DNA of 20,827 nt, taken from positions 1 to 20,827 of the IMG/VR virus record IMGVR_UViG_3300031566_000450; one strand, 5' to 3'. The position numbers and the translations under genes are program-made. The stretch's first letter is position 1, and each line of letters opens with the position of its first letter. Shown piece after piece: positions 1-6,636 of the stretch. Under the pieces are notes generated by a model, which saw only the letters and a program-made list of their open reading frames with translations, had not been told where the DNA came from and ran no database searches. This DNA is from a virus.

Positions 1-153
1 CCTCATTGTTGATAGACCAGTATAGCAATGTGCCATACCTAAAACAAACTGCTACCATTCTGTTACAAGAGCAGTGTGCGGTGGGGAGTTGACTTTGTGC
101 TTCGGTTTTCGTTAGTTCGCGACGTGGTTGTATCGTTCTGGAGGCGCGCTTGG

Positions 154-1089
154 ATGCTGCAGCAAACCCCGACACTAACAACTGAATCGAAGCTCGTCCG
201 TTGCGGTTCGAGGGACGAGTGGAAGACGAAGCGGATGCTGGGTCTTACCGGAACCGACGCCGGCATTATCGCTGGCGTCACCCGTAAGTACGGCAGCCGT
301 TATGAACTATACCTCAAGAAGACTGGGCAGCTGGTCGACGTTGAGGAAGAAGTCTACACGCACCCCGAAGATCGATACGGTCCTCGGTACTGGGGCATCG
401 AGCAAGAGCCGATACTCCTCAAGACGTTCCGTGATGACAAGGGCCTGTCCGTTCACACCGATCCGGAATGGTCGATCCGTCGTCACCCAACGCTCAAGTG
501 GATGTTGGCCACACCCGATGGCCACGTCTACGATCCGAAGCTGGGCTGGGGCGTCTTGGAGATCAAGACGGCCGGCCTCTTCAAGGAGAGCGAGTGGAAG
601 TATGGCCGCGTGCCGAAGAGCTACCTGCTCCAGGTCTTCCACTACATGATCGTGATGAACTATCAGTACGCATGGTTTGCCGCGCTCATCGGTGGTCAGA
701 AGTATCGGACGTTCTTCATCCCTCGTGACGACAGCTTCTGCGAGATGCTCGTTGCTGCTGAACAACGGTTCTGGGCACGCATACAGAACCGCGAGCCTCC
801 AGAGATCGACGGGCATCCCGCCACGACTCAAGCTGTCGCAGCGATGCATCCCGAATGGGAAGACGAGGTAACTGAGCTTGAGACCGAGTCGCTGTCGTGG
901 GACATGCAGCGTGCCAAGGCGATCGAGGATCAAGAGGAGTCGGCTACGAGACGCGCCGAAGCCGAGAACAAGATCAAGGATGCGATCGGTGAAGCGGCGT
1001 ACGGCATCCTCCCCAATAGCGCGGGGAGGTATTCATGGAAGGGTAAGCCACGGAGGCTTCTGCGGCTGAAGAGCAAGGAGGAAGGGTGA
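154..1089 (+). CDS. YqaJ-family phage recombination exonuclease
   Basis: This is a lambda-exonuclease/YqaJ-like alkaline nuclease, expected to resect linear double-stranded DNA 5' to 3' for single-strand annealing recombination. Counting from ATG 154 (311 residues), the family signatures are LTGTDAGIIAGV (31-42), the PD-(D/E)xK core with PDG at 121-123 and LEIK at 135-138 (D122, E136, K138), and the helix containing Q160 (SYLLQVFHYMIV). The C-terminus (IKDAIGEA...GRYSWKG) matches the usual tail of phage YqaJ proteins. The open frame extends upstream to a GTG at 76, but ATG 154 sits just before the conserved domain and has GGAGG about 10 nt upstream, so I prefer it. It is followed without a gap by the 1090 gene, and an SSB lies further downstream. 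There is no recognisable Bet/Erf/RecT annealing protein beside it, unless the unknown 1090 product fills that role. Family call is confident; the exact start is less so. Confidence 0.88.
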   Translation: MLQQTPTLTTESKLVRCGSRDEWKTKRMLGLTGTDAGIIAGVTRKYGSRYELYLKKTGQLVDVEEEVYTHPEDRYGPRYWGIEQEPILLKTFRDDKGLSVHTDPEWSIRRHPTLKWMLATPDGHVYDPKLGWGVLEIKTAGLFKESEWKYGRVPKSYLLQVFHYMIVMNYQYAWFAALIGGQKYRTFFIPRDDSFCEMLVAAEQRFWARIQNREPPEIDGHPATTQAVAAMHPEWEDEVTELETESLSWDMQRAKAIEDQEESATRRAEAENKIKDAIGEAAYGILPNSAGRYSWKGKPRRLLRLKSKEEG

Positions 1090-1704
1090 ATGGGCGATAA
1101 CGAACGAGACATGGAGGTCGAGGTTCTTACCAACGGCAAGCTTCACAAGACCAAGGCCGGGAAGAGGAACTGCAAGTTCGATGCGGAGATAGATGGCGAG
1201 CGCGTGTGCGTAACAGTCTGGACCCGTGACATGGAGCGGCTGCCGGGTGAAGGCGAGGGTCTGCGGCCAGGGTGTCGTGTCCACGGCAAGTTCACCGAGA
1301 AGGATGAGTACGACGGGAAGGCTCAGTTCTGGTGCAGCCCCGGTAGCGTGATCATCCCCGACGACCTGCCGGTCGAGACCGCCAAGAAAGAGGAGAACCC
1401 CCGGAAGGAGAGGGCTGCGAATCGTGCGATGCCGTACGGGCTGAACATCAACTTCATGAACACGACGTACGCCCAGATGGTGTCCGTTGTGCGCAGACAG
1501 GCGAACGCGAAGGCAAGCGAGGATGCGATCCTCGACATCGCGTGCCGGCTCACGACCACTGTCTACATCTCATGGAAGGATGGGTACGTGAAGATCACTG
1601 CCCCGAAACCTGAAGAGACTAAGAGCGGTCCTGCTGAGGGCCAAAATGTCGACGTGAAGGCAATGCTCGCTGAGGTTTCAGCGTTGCTGGAGGTGGATTA
1701 CTGA
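1090..1704 (+). CDS. Hypothetical recombination-block protein (possible OB-fold N-terminus)
   Basis: I do not recognise this 204-residue protein. ATG 1090 directly follows the exonuclease stop and has a strong AAGGAGGA SD about 7 nt upstream. The stop overlaps the SSB start by one base (TGATG), so the three genes are probably translated as a unit. Residues 8-90 are beta-rich, and a GKFTEKDEYDGKAQFWC segment (about 66-82) recalls OB-fold nucleic-acid-binding proteins. Residues 115-200 are a mixed alpha/beta segment ending in an amphipathic helix (VKAMLAEVSALLEV). Position between an exonuclease and an SSB suggests a role in DNA recombination, perhaps an annealing or accessory protein. That is inference from context only. 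Confidence 0.8.
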   Translation: MGDNERDMEVEVLTNGKLHKTKAGKRNCKFDAEIDGERVCVTVWTRDMERLPGEGEGLRPGCRVHGKFTEKDEYDGKAQFWCSPGSVIIPDDLPVETAKKEENPRKERAANRAMPYGLNINFMNTTYAQMVSVVRRQANAKASEDAILDIACRLTTTVYISWKDGYVKITAPKPEETKSGPAEGQNVDVKAMLAEVSALLEVDY

Positions 1705-2174
1705 TGCTGTCCAAGGCAATTCTAGTAGGAAGGATCGGCAAAGATCCTGAGAAGAAAATTGCGAAGAACGGAAGTTCGTACTGTCGCATGCGGATCTGCT
1801 GCAACCATACTTGGGTGAACAAGGACGGCGAGAAGCAGGAGGTTCCGTACTGGTTCTCGATCTCGGCGTTCGGCAAGACCGCAGACAACTGCGCGCAGTA
1901 TCTGCAACGCGGCTCGCTTGTGTATGTGGAAGGTCGGCTACAGTCCGACAAGCCGGAAGAGGGAGGGTGGGATCGAGTTGAAGTCGTCATCGACGAAATC
2001 AAGTTCCTCGCGCGGCCCAGGCCGAGGTCGGAAGACGAAGAAGGCCAAGCGGCGGCAGCCGCCGAAGGAGACCAAGGCCCCGGTCTCGCGCCGCCAGCGG
2101 ACGACGACATCCCGTTTGCTTGGGTGGGGCCATTGCTCGCGGCCGGGGCGGGGTTGTGGCCGTTCGTCGCGTAA
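1704..2174 (+). CDS. ssb: Single-stranded DNA-binding protein with extended C-terminus
   Basis: This SSB binds single-stranded DNA during replication and recombination. Residues 1-105 form the bacterial-type OB fold: the MLSKAILVGRIGKDPE start, the WFSISAFGKTADNCAQYLQRG core, and VYVEGRLQSD. An Ala/Pro/Glu-rich linker (about 106-132) follows. The classic acidic partner-binding tip DDDIPF is present at about 133-138 but is not the end of the protein: 18 further, mostly hydrophobic residues follow (AWVGPLLAAG onward). In the SSB family the tip is normally the extreme C-terminus. The extension lies where the downstream HNH gene begins in another frame, which suggests that insertion of the HNH gene removed the original stop codon. 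The ATG overlaps the upstream stop. Confidence 0.93.
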   Translation: MLSKAILVGRIGKDPEKKIAKNGSSYCRMRICCNHTWVNKDGEKQEVPYWFSISAFGKTADNCAQYLQRGSLVYVEGRLQSDKPEEGGWDRVEVVIDEIKFLARPRPRSEDEEGQAAAAAEGDQGPGLAPPADDDIPFAWVGPLLAAGAGLWPFVA

Positions 2175-2587
2175 GAAAGCGCTGCTTCAAGTGCGGGGAG
2201 GTAAGACCCCTCGTACAATTCTACTGCCACAAGGGGATGGCGGATGGGCATCTGAACAAGTGCAAGGAATGTACGAAGTCGGATGTCCGTCGCCATCGGC
2301 GGGAGAACGACTCAGTTCGCGAGTACGATCGCTTGCGCGGCAATCGGCAGGATGTCGAGTACCGGCGTACCTACAACGAGAAGAACAAAGAGAAGCGACA
2401 GGCGTATGGCGTGGTATGGCGTGCGATTGTCAGGGGCGACTTGGTGCGAGGTCGATGTCGGGTTGATGGCTGCGAAGCGGAAAAAGTCCACGCGCATCAC
2501 GAAGACTACTCGAAGCCGCTCGAAGTCGAATGGCTCTGCGCGGTCCACCACCGTCGCTTCCACGCCGCGCAAGAAGGGGCAAGGTAA
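2156..2587 (+). CDS. HNH endonuclease-like protein with N-terminal zinc ribbon
   Basis: This is a small phage HNH/zinc-finger protein (143 residues from GTG 2156). The N-terminus carries a treble-clef or ribbon pair C10xxC13 and C36xxC39. A Lys/Arg-rich, probably helical middle follows. The C-terminal half has the pattern CRVDGCEAEKVHAHHEDY...WLCAVHHRRFH, a common phage HNH variant with paired cysteines and histidines. Such proteins are usually free-standing homing nucleases or nicking enzymes; its target is unknown. An alternative TTG start at 2120 lies deeper inside ssb. GTG 2156 follows a G-rich stretch and begins just before the first cysteine pair. The 3' end overlaps the next gene by about 120 nt in another frame. 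The gene looks inserted between ssb and its former neighbour. Confidence 0.75.
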   Translation: MAVRRVRKRCFKCGEVRPLVQFYCHKGMADGHLNKCKECTKSDVRRHRRENDSVREYDRLRGNRQDVEYRRTYNEKNKEKRQAYGVVWRAIVRGDLVRGRCRVDGCEAEKVHAHHEDYSKPLEVEWLCAVHHRRFHAAQEGAR

Positions 2588-3062
2588 TCGATCTCCCTGG
2601 AGATGGACGCCTGCGGTCTATGGGCGCGGGGGACTGGCGAAGCCGGAACCGGAACGATGCTTTATACTGAATGCTTCCGAGCGCGCACGGATCGAGCGAG
2701 CAGTCGGTGTGACACTCGAAGGCACGGAGCAGTACCGGAAGCACCATGGCACTCGCTTCCTACTGGGCGAGTTGCGTTTGGTGTTGGCAGTTGTTGACGA
2801 TGCGCTACGTCTATACCTGCGAGGCATCGACCCGTCCCTCGCGCCCAGCCAGGGCGTCAGGAAGTATCCTACGCGGCGAGACAAGGAGTGGGAGGAAGTC
2901 AAGGCCTGGTTCGAAGACGACAACGGCCACGCTGATCCGTGGAGCTTCAGGTGGTGTATAGAGATCATCAACCACTTAACGGAGACGTGTCTTGAGTTCG
3001 ATACGCTTCAGCGGATCTTGCTCGATCTACCGGACAGGTACGTATGTCCGATCGCATCGTAA
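2466..3062 (+). CDS. Hypothetical phage protein with basic N-terminal tail
   Basis: I do not recognise this protein (198 residues from ATG 2466). The first 50 or so residues are a Lys/Arg/Ser/Thr-rich low-complexity tail encoded in the region that overlaps the HNH gene, so they may be only a frame-shifted reading of that gene. From about residue 60 the protein looks folded: RCFILNASERARIERAVGV, then hydrophobic helices (FLLGELRLVLAVVDDALRLYL) and a Trp-rich KEWEEVKAWFEDD...DPWSFRWCIEII segment. There is no other ATG before the folded part, hence the chosen start; a GTG or TTG further in cannot be excluded. The 3' end overlaps the RuvC-like gene by 19 nt. Context suggests the replication/recombination block. 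Confidence 0.65.
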   Translation: MAAKRKKSTRITKTTRSRSKSNGSARSTTVASTPRKKGQGNRSPWRWTPAVYGRGGLAKPEPERCFILNASERARIERAVGVTLEGTEQYRKHHGTRFLLGELRLVLAVVDDALRLYLRGIDPSLAPSQGVRKYPTRRDKEWEEVKAWFEDDNGHADPWSFRWCIEIINHLTETCLEFDTLQRILLDLPDRYVCPIAS

Positions 3063-3541
3063 ACATACTGGGCATCGACCCAGGCTCGATCATTACCGGT
3101 TGGTGTTTGCTCACGAACGGCAAGCGCAAGGACAGTGGCGTGATCAAGGTGAGCGCGAAGCTGGACTTCGAGGCGCGACGCGAACTTCTGCGTGACGAAC
3201 TGATGGAACTGTACAGGCGACTTTGGGTTTCGTGTAAGGGGCGACTGTCGGTGGCCCTCGAAGATCCGCAGAGCAGGGGGATGGATGTAGCCAAGAAGCT
3301 TGCGTGTATCCGGACGATGTTCGAGGAACGTGCGACCGACTATCGATGGCCGTACATCAAGGTCTATCCTGCCGAGTGGCAGGCGTTGCTACGCAGAGCG
3401 GTCCCTCCAGTTGAGGGAGAGAAGATTAAGGCGTTGAGCTTGCGCGGTGCATACGAGGCAGTGGGGATTGAGAAGCCGGATGAAGCAGATGCGTACTGGG
3501 TCGCTAGATACCTGTGGGAAGCAGGACAGCAAATATCTTGA
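3044..3541 (+). CDS. RuvC-like Holliday junction resolvase
   Basis: This is an RNase H-fold nuclease of the RuvC superfamily, expected to cut Holliday junctions or other branched phage DNA before packaging, with two metal ions. In 165 residues the acidic catalytic set is visible: D12 in ILGIDPGSIITGW, E73 in VALEDPQ, and D146 with D149 in KPDEADAYWVARY. The VYPAEWQ motif (about 108-113) is typical of phage RuvC-like proteins, where it precedes the C-terminal helix. Length is close to bacterial RuvC. The ATG lies 19 nt inside the preceding gene. The final part overlaps the next HNH gene in another frame. It sits among exonuclease, SSB and HNH genes, consistent with recombination-dependent replication. 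Confidence 0.87.
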   Translation: MSDRIVNILGIDPGSIITGWCLLTNGKRKDSGVIKVSAKLDFEARRELLRDELMELYRRLWVSCKGRLSVALEDPQSRGMDVAKKLACIRTMFEERATDYRWPYIKVYPAEWQALLRRAVPPVEGEKIKALSLRGAYEAVGIEKPDEADAYWVARYLWEAGQQIS

Positions 3542-3794
3542 TTGGATGCGGAAGCAGCCGTGCGTTGTGTGCCGAAGGGTGCCCAGCGACCCCGACCACC
3601 ACCCATCCAGAGGATCTGGACGCGGGACGGACCGACGTACTTACCCAGTGTGCCGGATGCACCATGTTGAGCGGCACCGTATCGGCATCTACACCTTCCA
3701 GCGCAAGTATGGGATTGATGTGGAGAGTGAGATTAGTTCCCACGAGCGGAGGTATGAGAAGTGGATGTTGAGGAACAAATCGAGCACGTCGTAA
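3480..3794 (+). CDS. DUF968/Ref-like HNH nuclease
   Basis: This small HNH-fold protein has the pattern C28xxC31 ... DPDHHP (37-42) ... C58xxHH62xxRH ... IGIYTFQRKYG. That pattern resembles DUF968 and the RecA-dependent nuclease Ref from phage P1, found in many phage recombination blocks. The YLDWMRKQPCVVC segment is the usual lead-in to the first cysteine pair. Counting is from ATG 3480 (104 residues). ATG 3489 and GTG 3447 are alternatives; all lie inside the resolvase gene, and none has a decisive SD. The 3' end overlaps the GTG-started gene at 3761. Probable role: nuclease in recombination or junction processing, coupled to the resolvase. The fold call is good; the exact family is tentative. 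Confidence 0.75.
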   Translation: MKQMRTGSLDTCGKQDSKYLDWMRKQPCVVCRRVPSDPDHHPSRGSGRGTDRRTYPVCRMHHVERHRIGIYTFQRKYGIDVESEISSHERRYEKWMLRNKSSTS

Positions 3795-4360
3795 TTTGGG
3801 AAGATTGCGTGAACGTCGGCATCGAGATCGTCGGCTACGAGACGGAGGCGAACTGGTTACTCGGTTGCCTCGCCAATAGGATCTGTCGGTTGGACTTCCA
3901 TGATCCGAACCTCACCAGCCAGACCGCGACGCTCAAGGCGTTCGCTGGCGAAATCAAGCAACACTACGAGACCGTGAAGGACGCCTACCGCGTGGTGTCC
4001 AGGATCGACCGGCCGTTGCGGGACGAGTACCCGATGTTGAGCTACGGTCATTGGCGCGAGATCACCCGGCGCGGTAAGGCCAAGGACAAGAAGGCTCTCA
4101 GGGCCTGGGCCATCCGGTCCACGGACCATGGATGGAGCGTATCGCAGCTGCGCGAGCAGCTACGTGGGAATCGGAACGTCAAGAGCGCCGACCCGGTGAA
4201 GCTGATGCGGAAGGTGGTGGGAGTCGTCGGTGATCTAGCGGTGCTAGACATGGAAGCTTGCTGGAAGAACGAAGCTGACGAGATCAATGACGTGCTCTTG
4301 GCGCTTGAGGCCGCAGTCGATCGTATCGACACGACGAGGCGGAAGATGATGGATGGCTAA
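3761..4360 (+). CDS. Hypothetical protein with WSVxQLR helix-turn-helix-like segment
   Basis: This is a 199-residue, mainly helical protein that I cannot assign. GTG 3761 has GGAGG about 9-10 nt upstream and overlaps the end of the HNH gene, so it is the best start. Residues about 110-145 read LSYGHWREITRR...ALRAWAIRSTDHGWSVSQLREQLRG. That resembles the 'LSxxHxxE...A...WSVxxLR' helical module seen in several plasmid and phage DNA-associated proteins, including the N-terminal part of DUF1016. The C-terminal part (150-199) looks like a helical bundle or coiled coil. It may be a DNA-binding or replication-accessory protein; this is a weak inference from one motif and the neighbourhood. Confidence 0.75.
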   Translation: MDVEEQIEHVVIWEDCVNVGIEIVGYETEANWLLGCLANRICRLDFHDPNLTSQTATLKAFAGEIKQHYETVKDAYRVVSRIDRPLRDEYPMLSYGHWREITRRGKAKDKKALRAWAIRSTDHGWSVSQLREQLRGNRNVKSADPVKLMRKVVGVVGDLAVLDMEACWKNEADEINDVLLALEAAVDRIDTTRRKMMDG

Positions 4361-4655
4361 GATTGCTGAAGTTGCATCGAGCGAGTTCCCTCCTGGCCAG
4401 ATCGTCACGTACGCATCGCCGGAATGTCTTTGCGGTATCGAAGAGATAATCCTCTACTCGCGCTCCAACCGAGACGAGTTGCTGGAATGGATTCAGCTGT
4501 ACGAGTTCCCTGCATGGAAGGCGCGCGGCAAGTGGCGGTCGAGTCGCACGGCAATCGATGACTGGTATCGATCGGCTTATCAATACTTCAAGGGGCAAGA
4601 CGGCGCGCGATACAACGACAAGTTCTTCGAGACGCCAACGATCGATAGGGGGTAG
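4353..4655 (+). CDS. Small helix-turn-helix (excisionase/MerR-like) protein
   Basis: This is a 100-residue protein whose C-terminal half has the winged HTH pattern of phage excisionase or HTH_17 proteins: LYEFPAWKARGKWRSSRTAIDDWYRS (about 49-74), a strand, then a basic segment and an aromatic helix. The likely role is DNA binding, as a transcription regulator or DNA architecture factor. No integrase is visible, so a true excisionase role is not supported. The start overlaps the previous stop region by 8 nt. The gene ends in TAG just before the SD of the 39-residue ORF, and an intrinsic terminator follows, so it is near the end of the early transcript. Confidence 0.78.
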   Translation: MAKIAEVASSEFPPGQIVTYASPECLCGIEEIILYSRSNRDELLEWIQLYEFPAWKARGKWRSSRTAIDDWYRSAYQYFKGQDGARYNDKFFETPTIDRG

Positions 4656-4657
4656 GC

Positions 4658-4777
4658 ATGCGTTCGGTATACGTTCACTATCTTGTTCGCCTCATGTCGC
4701 CACAGTACACTGAGTGCCGTGGTGGTGTGGCGGTAGGCACTGAGGGGCGGCCGTCCTGGCAGGTGTTTGGGGAGTAG
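4658..4777 (+). CDS. Small ORF of 39 residues with strong SD
   Basis: ATG 4658 lies 2 nt after the stop of the HTH gene. It has the sequence AGGGGGT about 5 nt upstream, better than many neighbours. The frame encodes 39 residues (MRSVYVHYLVRLMSP... ending WQVFGE) and stops at TAG 4775-4777, inside the left arm of the terminator hairpin. I see no known domain. The SD, tight spacing and position as last gene before the terminator make real translation plausible, but a chance ORF this short cannot be excluded. Confidence 0.45.
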   Translation: MRSVYVHYLVRLMSPQYTECRGGVAVGTEGRPSWQVFGE

Positions 4778-4802
4778 GTGAGGAGCCTGCTCCCCTTTTT
4801 TT
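4769..4802 (+). terminator. Intrinsic (rho-independent) terminator
   Basis: A 10-bp stem pairs GGGGAGTAGG (4769-4778) with CCTGCTCCCC (4786-4795), with a single U-G wobble and a 7-nt loop, followed directly by seven T residues (4796-4802). This is a textbook terminator for the early block. Unusually, its T tract abuts the ATG of the ParB-like gene at 4803. Confidence 0.9.
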
Positions 4803-5327
4803 ATGAAAAAAATCATCACGAAAGTTGTCGGCCTGAAGCACATCCCGTGGGAGATTCTTCAGGGTTACGAGTTCAACGACCTGAAGGAGGTCGACAGCCG
4901 TGACGTGAGCAAGCTCAAGCGCGCGATCATCGAGCAGGGCTTCTGCTTCCCGATCGAGATCTGGGCTGGCCACCAGTACGTCATCGATGGCCGTGGCCGT
5001 GATGAAGCGCTGACGCAATTGGAGCAGGAAGGCTACGAGATCCCTCCCCTCCCCGTCATCGAGATCGAGGCACCGGATCGCGAGACCGCCAAGAGGCTCG
5101 TGCTGATGCGATCGTCGCAGCATGGACGGTTCACTCAATCGCAGCTGGAGGCCTTCGTGGCCGACATCCCGGTCGATGATCTAGATACCGTCGTCAGTAT
5201 TCCCGGCTTGGACATCGGAGTCCTGGGCTCGGACGTGGAGGACGCGGTCCCCCCTGACGACTTCGAGACGTTTGACGACGACATCAAGACGAAGCACCGT
5301 TGTCCGTCCTGCGGGTACGAATGGTGA
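4803..5327 (+). CDS. ParB/Srx-fold domain protein with C-terminal CxxC
   Basis: This is a 174-residue ParB-N-like protein. Residues 10-70 show the ParB pattern: IPWEILQ, then DVSKLKRAIIEQGFCFPIEIW, then the nucleotide-site motif IDGRGRDEAL (61-70). The end is HRCPSCGYEW (about 165-174), a lone CxxC that may bind metal. The fold includes CTP/ATP-using and phosphotransfer enzymes, and phage members often sit beside PP-loop enzymes and DNA methyltransferases. Here it heads the putative DNA-modification block and overlaps the PP-loop gene's ATG (ATGGTGA). A regulatory, DNA-targeting or phosphate-transfer role are all possible. The ATG lies directly after the terminator T tract with no SD at normal distance, yet the protein start (MKKIITKVVGLKHIP) looks natural. 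Confidence 0.8.
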   Translation: MKKIITKVVGLKHIPWEILQGYEFNDLKEVDSRDVSKLKRAIIEQGFCFPIEIWAGHQYVIDGRGRDEALTQLEQEGYEIPPLPVIEIEAPDRETAKRLVLMRSSQHGRFTQSQLEAFVADIPVDDLDTVVSIPGLDIGVLGSDVEDAVPPDDFETFDDDIKTKHRCPSCGYEW

Positions 5328-6253
5328 CGCCCTACTATATACAGCGTGGCCGACGGCTGTTCATCGAACGCTATCGGTACCTTGACCCGAACAACGAGGC
5401 CGAGATCATGCTGTCGGGTGGGGTCGACTCGGCTACCGTTCTATTCGCTGCGCTTGAGAACGGGCACAAGCCGCGTTGTCACACCTTCTTCCTTGCCGAT
5501 CGGATCTCGGACGACCTGAAAGTCGCACGGTCGATGACGAAGCGTCTCGGTGTTGAACTCAACGAGGTACCGATCAGCGTAGACCTGGACTCCCTGGTCC
5601 AGGATGTCGCGCGTGTGATGCGCGAGATCGAATGGCGCTTCCACAAAGGGCCGCGTCCGACGTTGATCCAGACGTGCCATCCGTTCCTCTACGTCTTGCC
5701 GCAAGTGAAGTCGGAGATTCTCATCACTGGCCTGGGGGCTGACGAACTGGCCGTGACGAATCGGCAGTCTGCGATGGCTATGCGGGTGGACCCTCGATGC
5801 CTGGATCGAGTCATGCGCAATCCGTTGCATAGGGGCGCAGGCGATAACTATCGTGAGTACGAGAGAATGGCGGGGAAGCGCGGGATCGCGCTGCGGAACT
5901 TCTTTGAAGGTGGCTCCATTATTAAATGGGCGTGGTGTGTGAGCCACGTAGACTTCAATGCCCCCCGGCAGAAATGGGCGATCGTTGCGCCGTTCAAGGA
6001 TTGGTGGAGTAAGGGCAAATGGTACCGGCGGAACTCGCCGTTCCAGATCGGCAGTGGGTTACGCGACCTGCACGACAAGCTGCTGACGACTGAATGGAAC
6101 GAAGGGGGACGCGCGGTGTCCTTCGTCTACAACCGGATGGCGCGATCGATCTGCACGCCTGACTTGGGCAAGCACTACGAGACGGGATGGGACATCATGG
6201 GTCAGCCTTGCGATGCAGTGTTCCAGTGGCCAACGCTAGGCAGCGATGATTGA
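5321..6253 (+). CDS. Asparagine-synthetase-like PP-loop ATP pyrophosphatase
   Basis: This is an adenylating enzyme of the asparagine synthetase C-domain type. From ATG 5321 (310 residues) the PP-loop is SGGVDS (32-37), followed by ALENGHKPRCHTFFLADR. The second family signature is ITGLGADELAV (135-144), matching the GxGxDE loop of AsnB-type enzymes. There is no N-terminal Cys2 glutaminase domain, so the nitrogen donor would be free ammonia or another amine. In the family the enzyme activates a carboxylate with ATP and amidates it, for example the aspartate side chain. Beside a CmoA-like enzyme and a C5-methyltransferase, I infer it amidates a carboxymethyl base. The frame is open upstream to TTG 5300, but ATG 5321 overlaps the ParB-like stop and is preferred. 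Confidence 0.8.
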   Translation: MVTPYYIQRGRRLFIERYRYLDPNNEAEIMLSGGVDSATVLFAALENGHKPRCHTFFLADRISDDLKVARSMTKRLGVELNEVPISVDLDSLVQDVARVMREIEWRFHKGPRPTLIQTCHPFLYVLPQVKSEILITGLGADELAVTNRQSAMAMRVDPRCLDRVMRNPLHRGAGDNYREYERMAGKRGIALRNFFEGGSIIKWAWCVSHVDFNAPRQKWAIVAPFKDWWSKGKWYRRNSPFQIGSGLRDLHDKLLTTEWNEGGRAVSFVYNRMARSICTPDLGKHYETGWDIMGQPCDAVFQWPTLGSDD

Positions 6254-6614
6254 TCGCGAGTTTTATAACCAGATCATCATGCGCGGCGTCTTGAACGTCC
6301 TGCCGAACCGACTGCGCGTGATGTTCCTGGACGACGACGGGCAGTACGTGAAGGGGTCGTTCTGGGTCGAGAACGTGAAGGCCGATCGGGACGAGGACGG
6401 CGTCATGTACATCGCGGCTGACGACTGCGTGTTCGAGATGGAGCCGGGAACCGTGATCACGCAGATGGAGCTACGGACCATGGATGGACAAGAGGTTGCG
6501 CGGTTTGTACGAACTGTGCGAGTAGAAGGACCGACGTTGCTCATCTGGTGGTATGGGTCAATCCATGGAAAAGACGGTCGCATCTGCACCTTCGACATCG
6601 GGGGGATCGAGTAA
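6246..6614 (+). CDS. Hypothetical beta-rich protein in the modification block
   Basis: This is a 122-residue protein without a recognised family. ATG 6246 overlaps the stop of the PP-loop gene by 8 nt. The sequence alternates short strands and acidic turns (LRVMFLDDDGQYVKGSFWVENV, MYIAADDCVFEMEPGTVI, ARFVRTVRVEGPTLLIWWYG), suggesting a compact beta-barrel or sandwich. There is no signal peptide, membrane helix or zinc motif. It lies between the asparagine-synthetase-like gene and the DNA methyltransferase, so it may be an accessory subunit of the modification pathway. That is inference from context. Confidence 0.75.
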   Translation: MIDREFYNQIIMRGVLNVLPNRLRVMFLDDDGQYVKGSFWVENVKADRDEDGVMYIAADDCVFEMEPGTVITQMELRTMDGQEVARFVRTVRVEGPTLLIWWYGSIHGKDGRICTFDIGGIE

Positions 6615-6636
6615 GCATGCCCTGGTCATTCCGACG

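Noticed and set aside
1-75. Possible promoter before the exonuclease gene
   Set aside because: AT-rich stretches exist (TTGATA near 8, TATAGC near 22), but no -35/-10 pair has acceptable spacing.
76-153. Extended N-terminus of the exonuclease from GTG 76
   Set aside because: The extra 26 residues are not family-like, and ATG 154 has a better SD and a more usual distance to the domain.
4353-4655. Excisionase of an integration module
   Set aside because: The HTH pattern fits, but no integrase or attachment repeat was found in the window.
6553-6636. Longer start of the C5-methyltransferase at ATG 6553
   Set aside because: The extra 28 residues overlap the previous gene in another frame and are Ser/Gly-rich; motif I already sits near the end of the shorter form's N-terminus. 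It remains possible.
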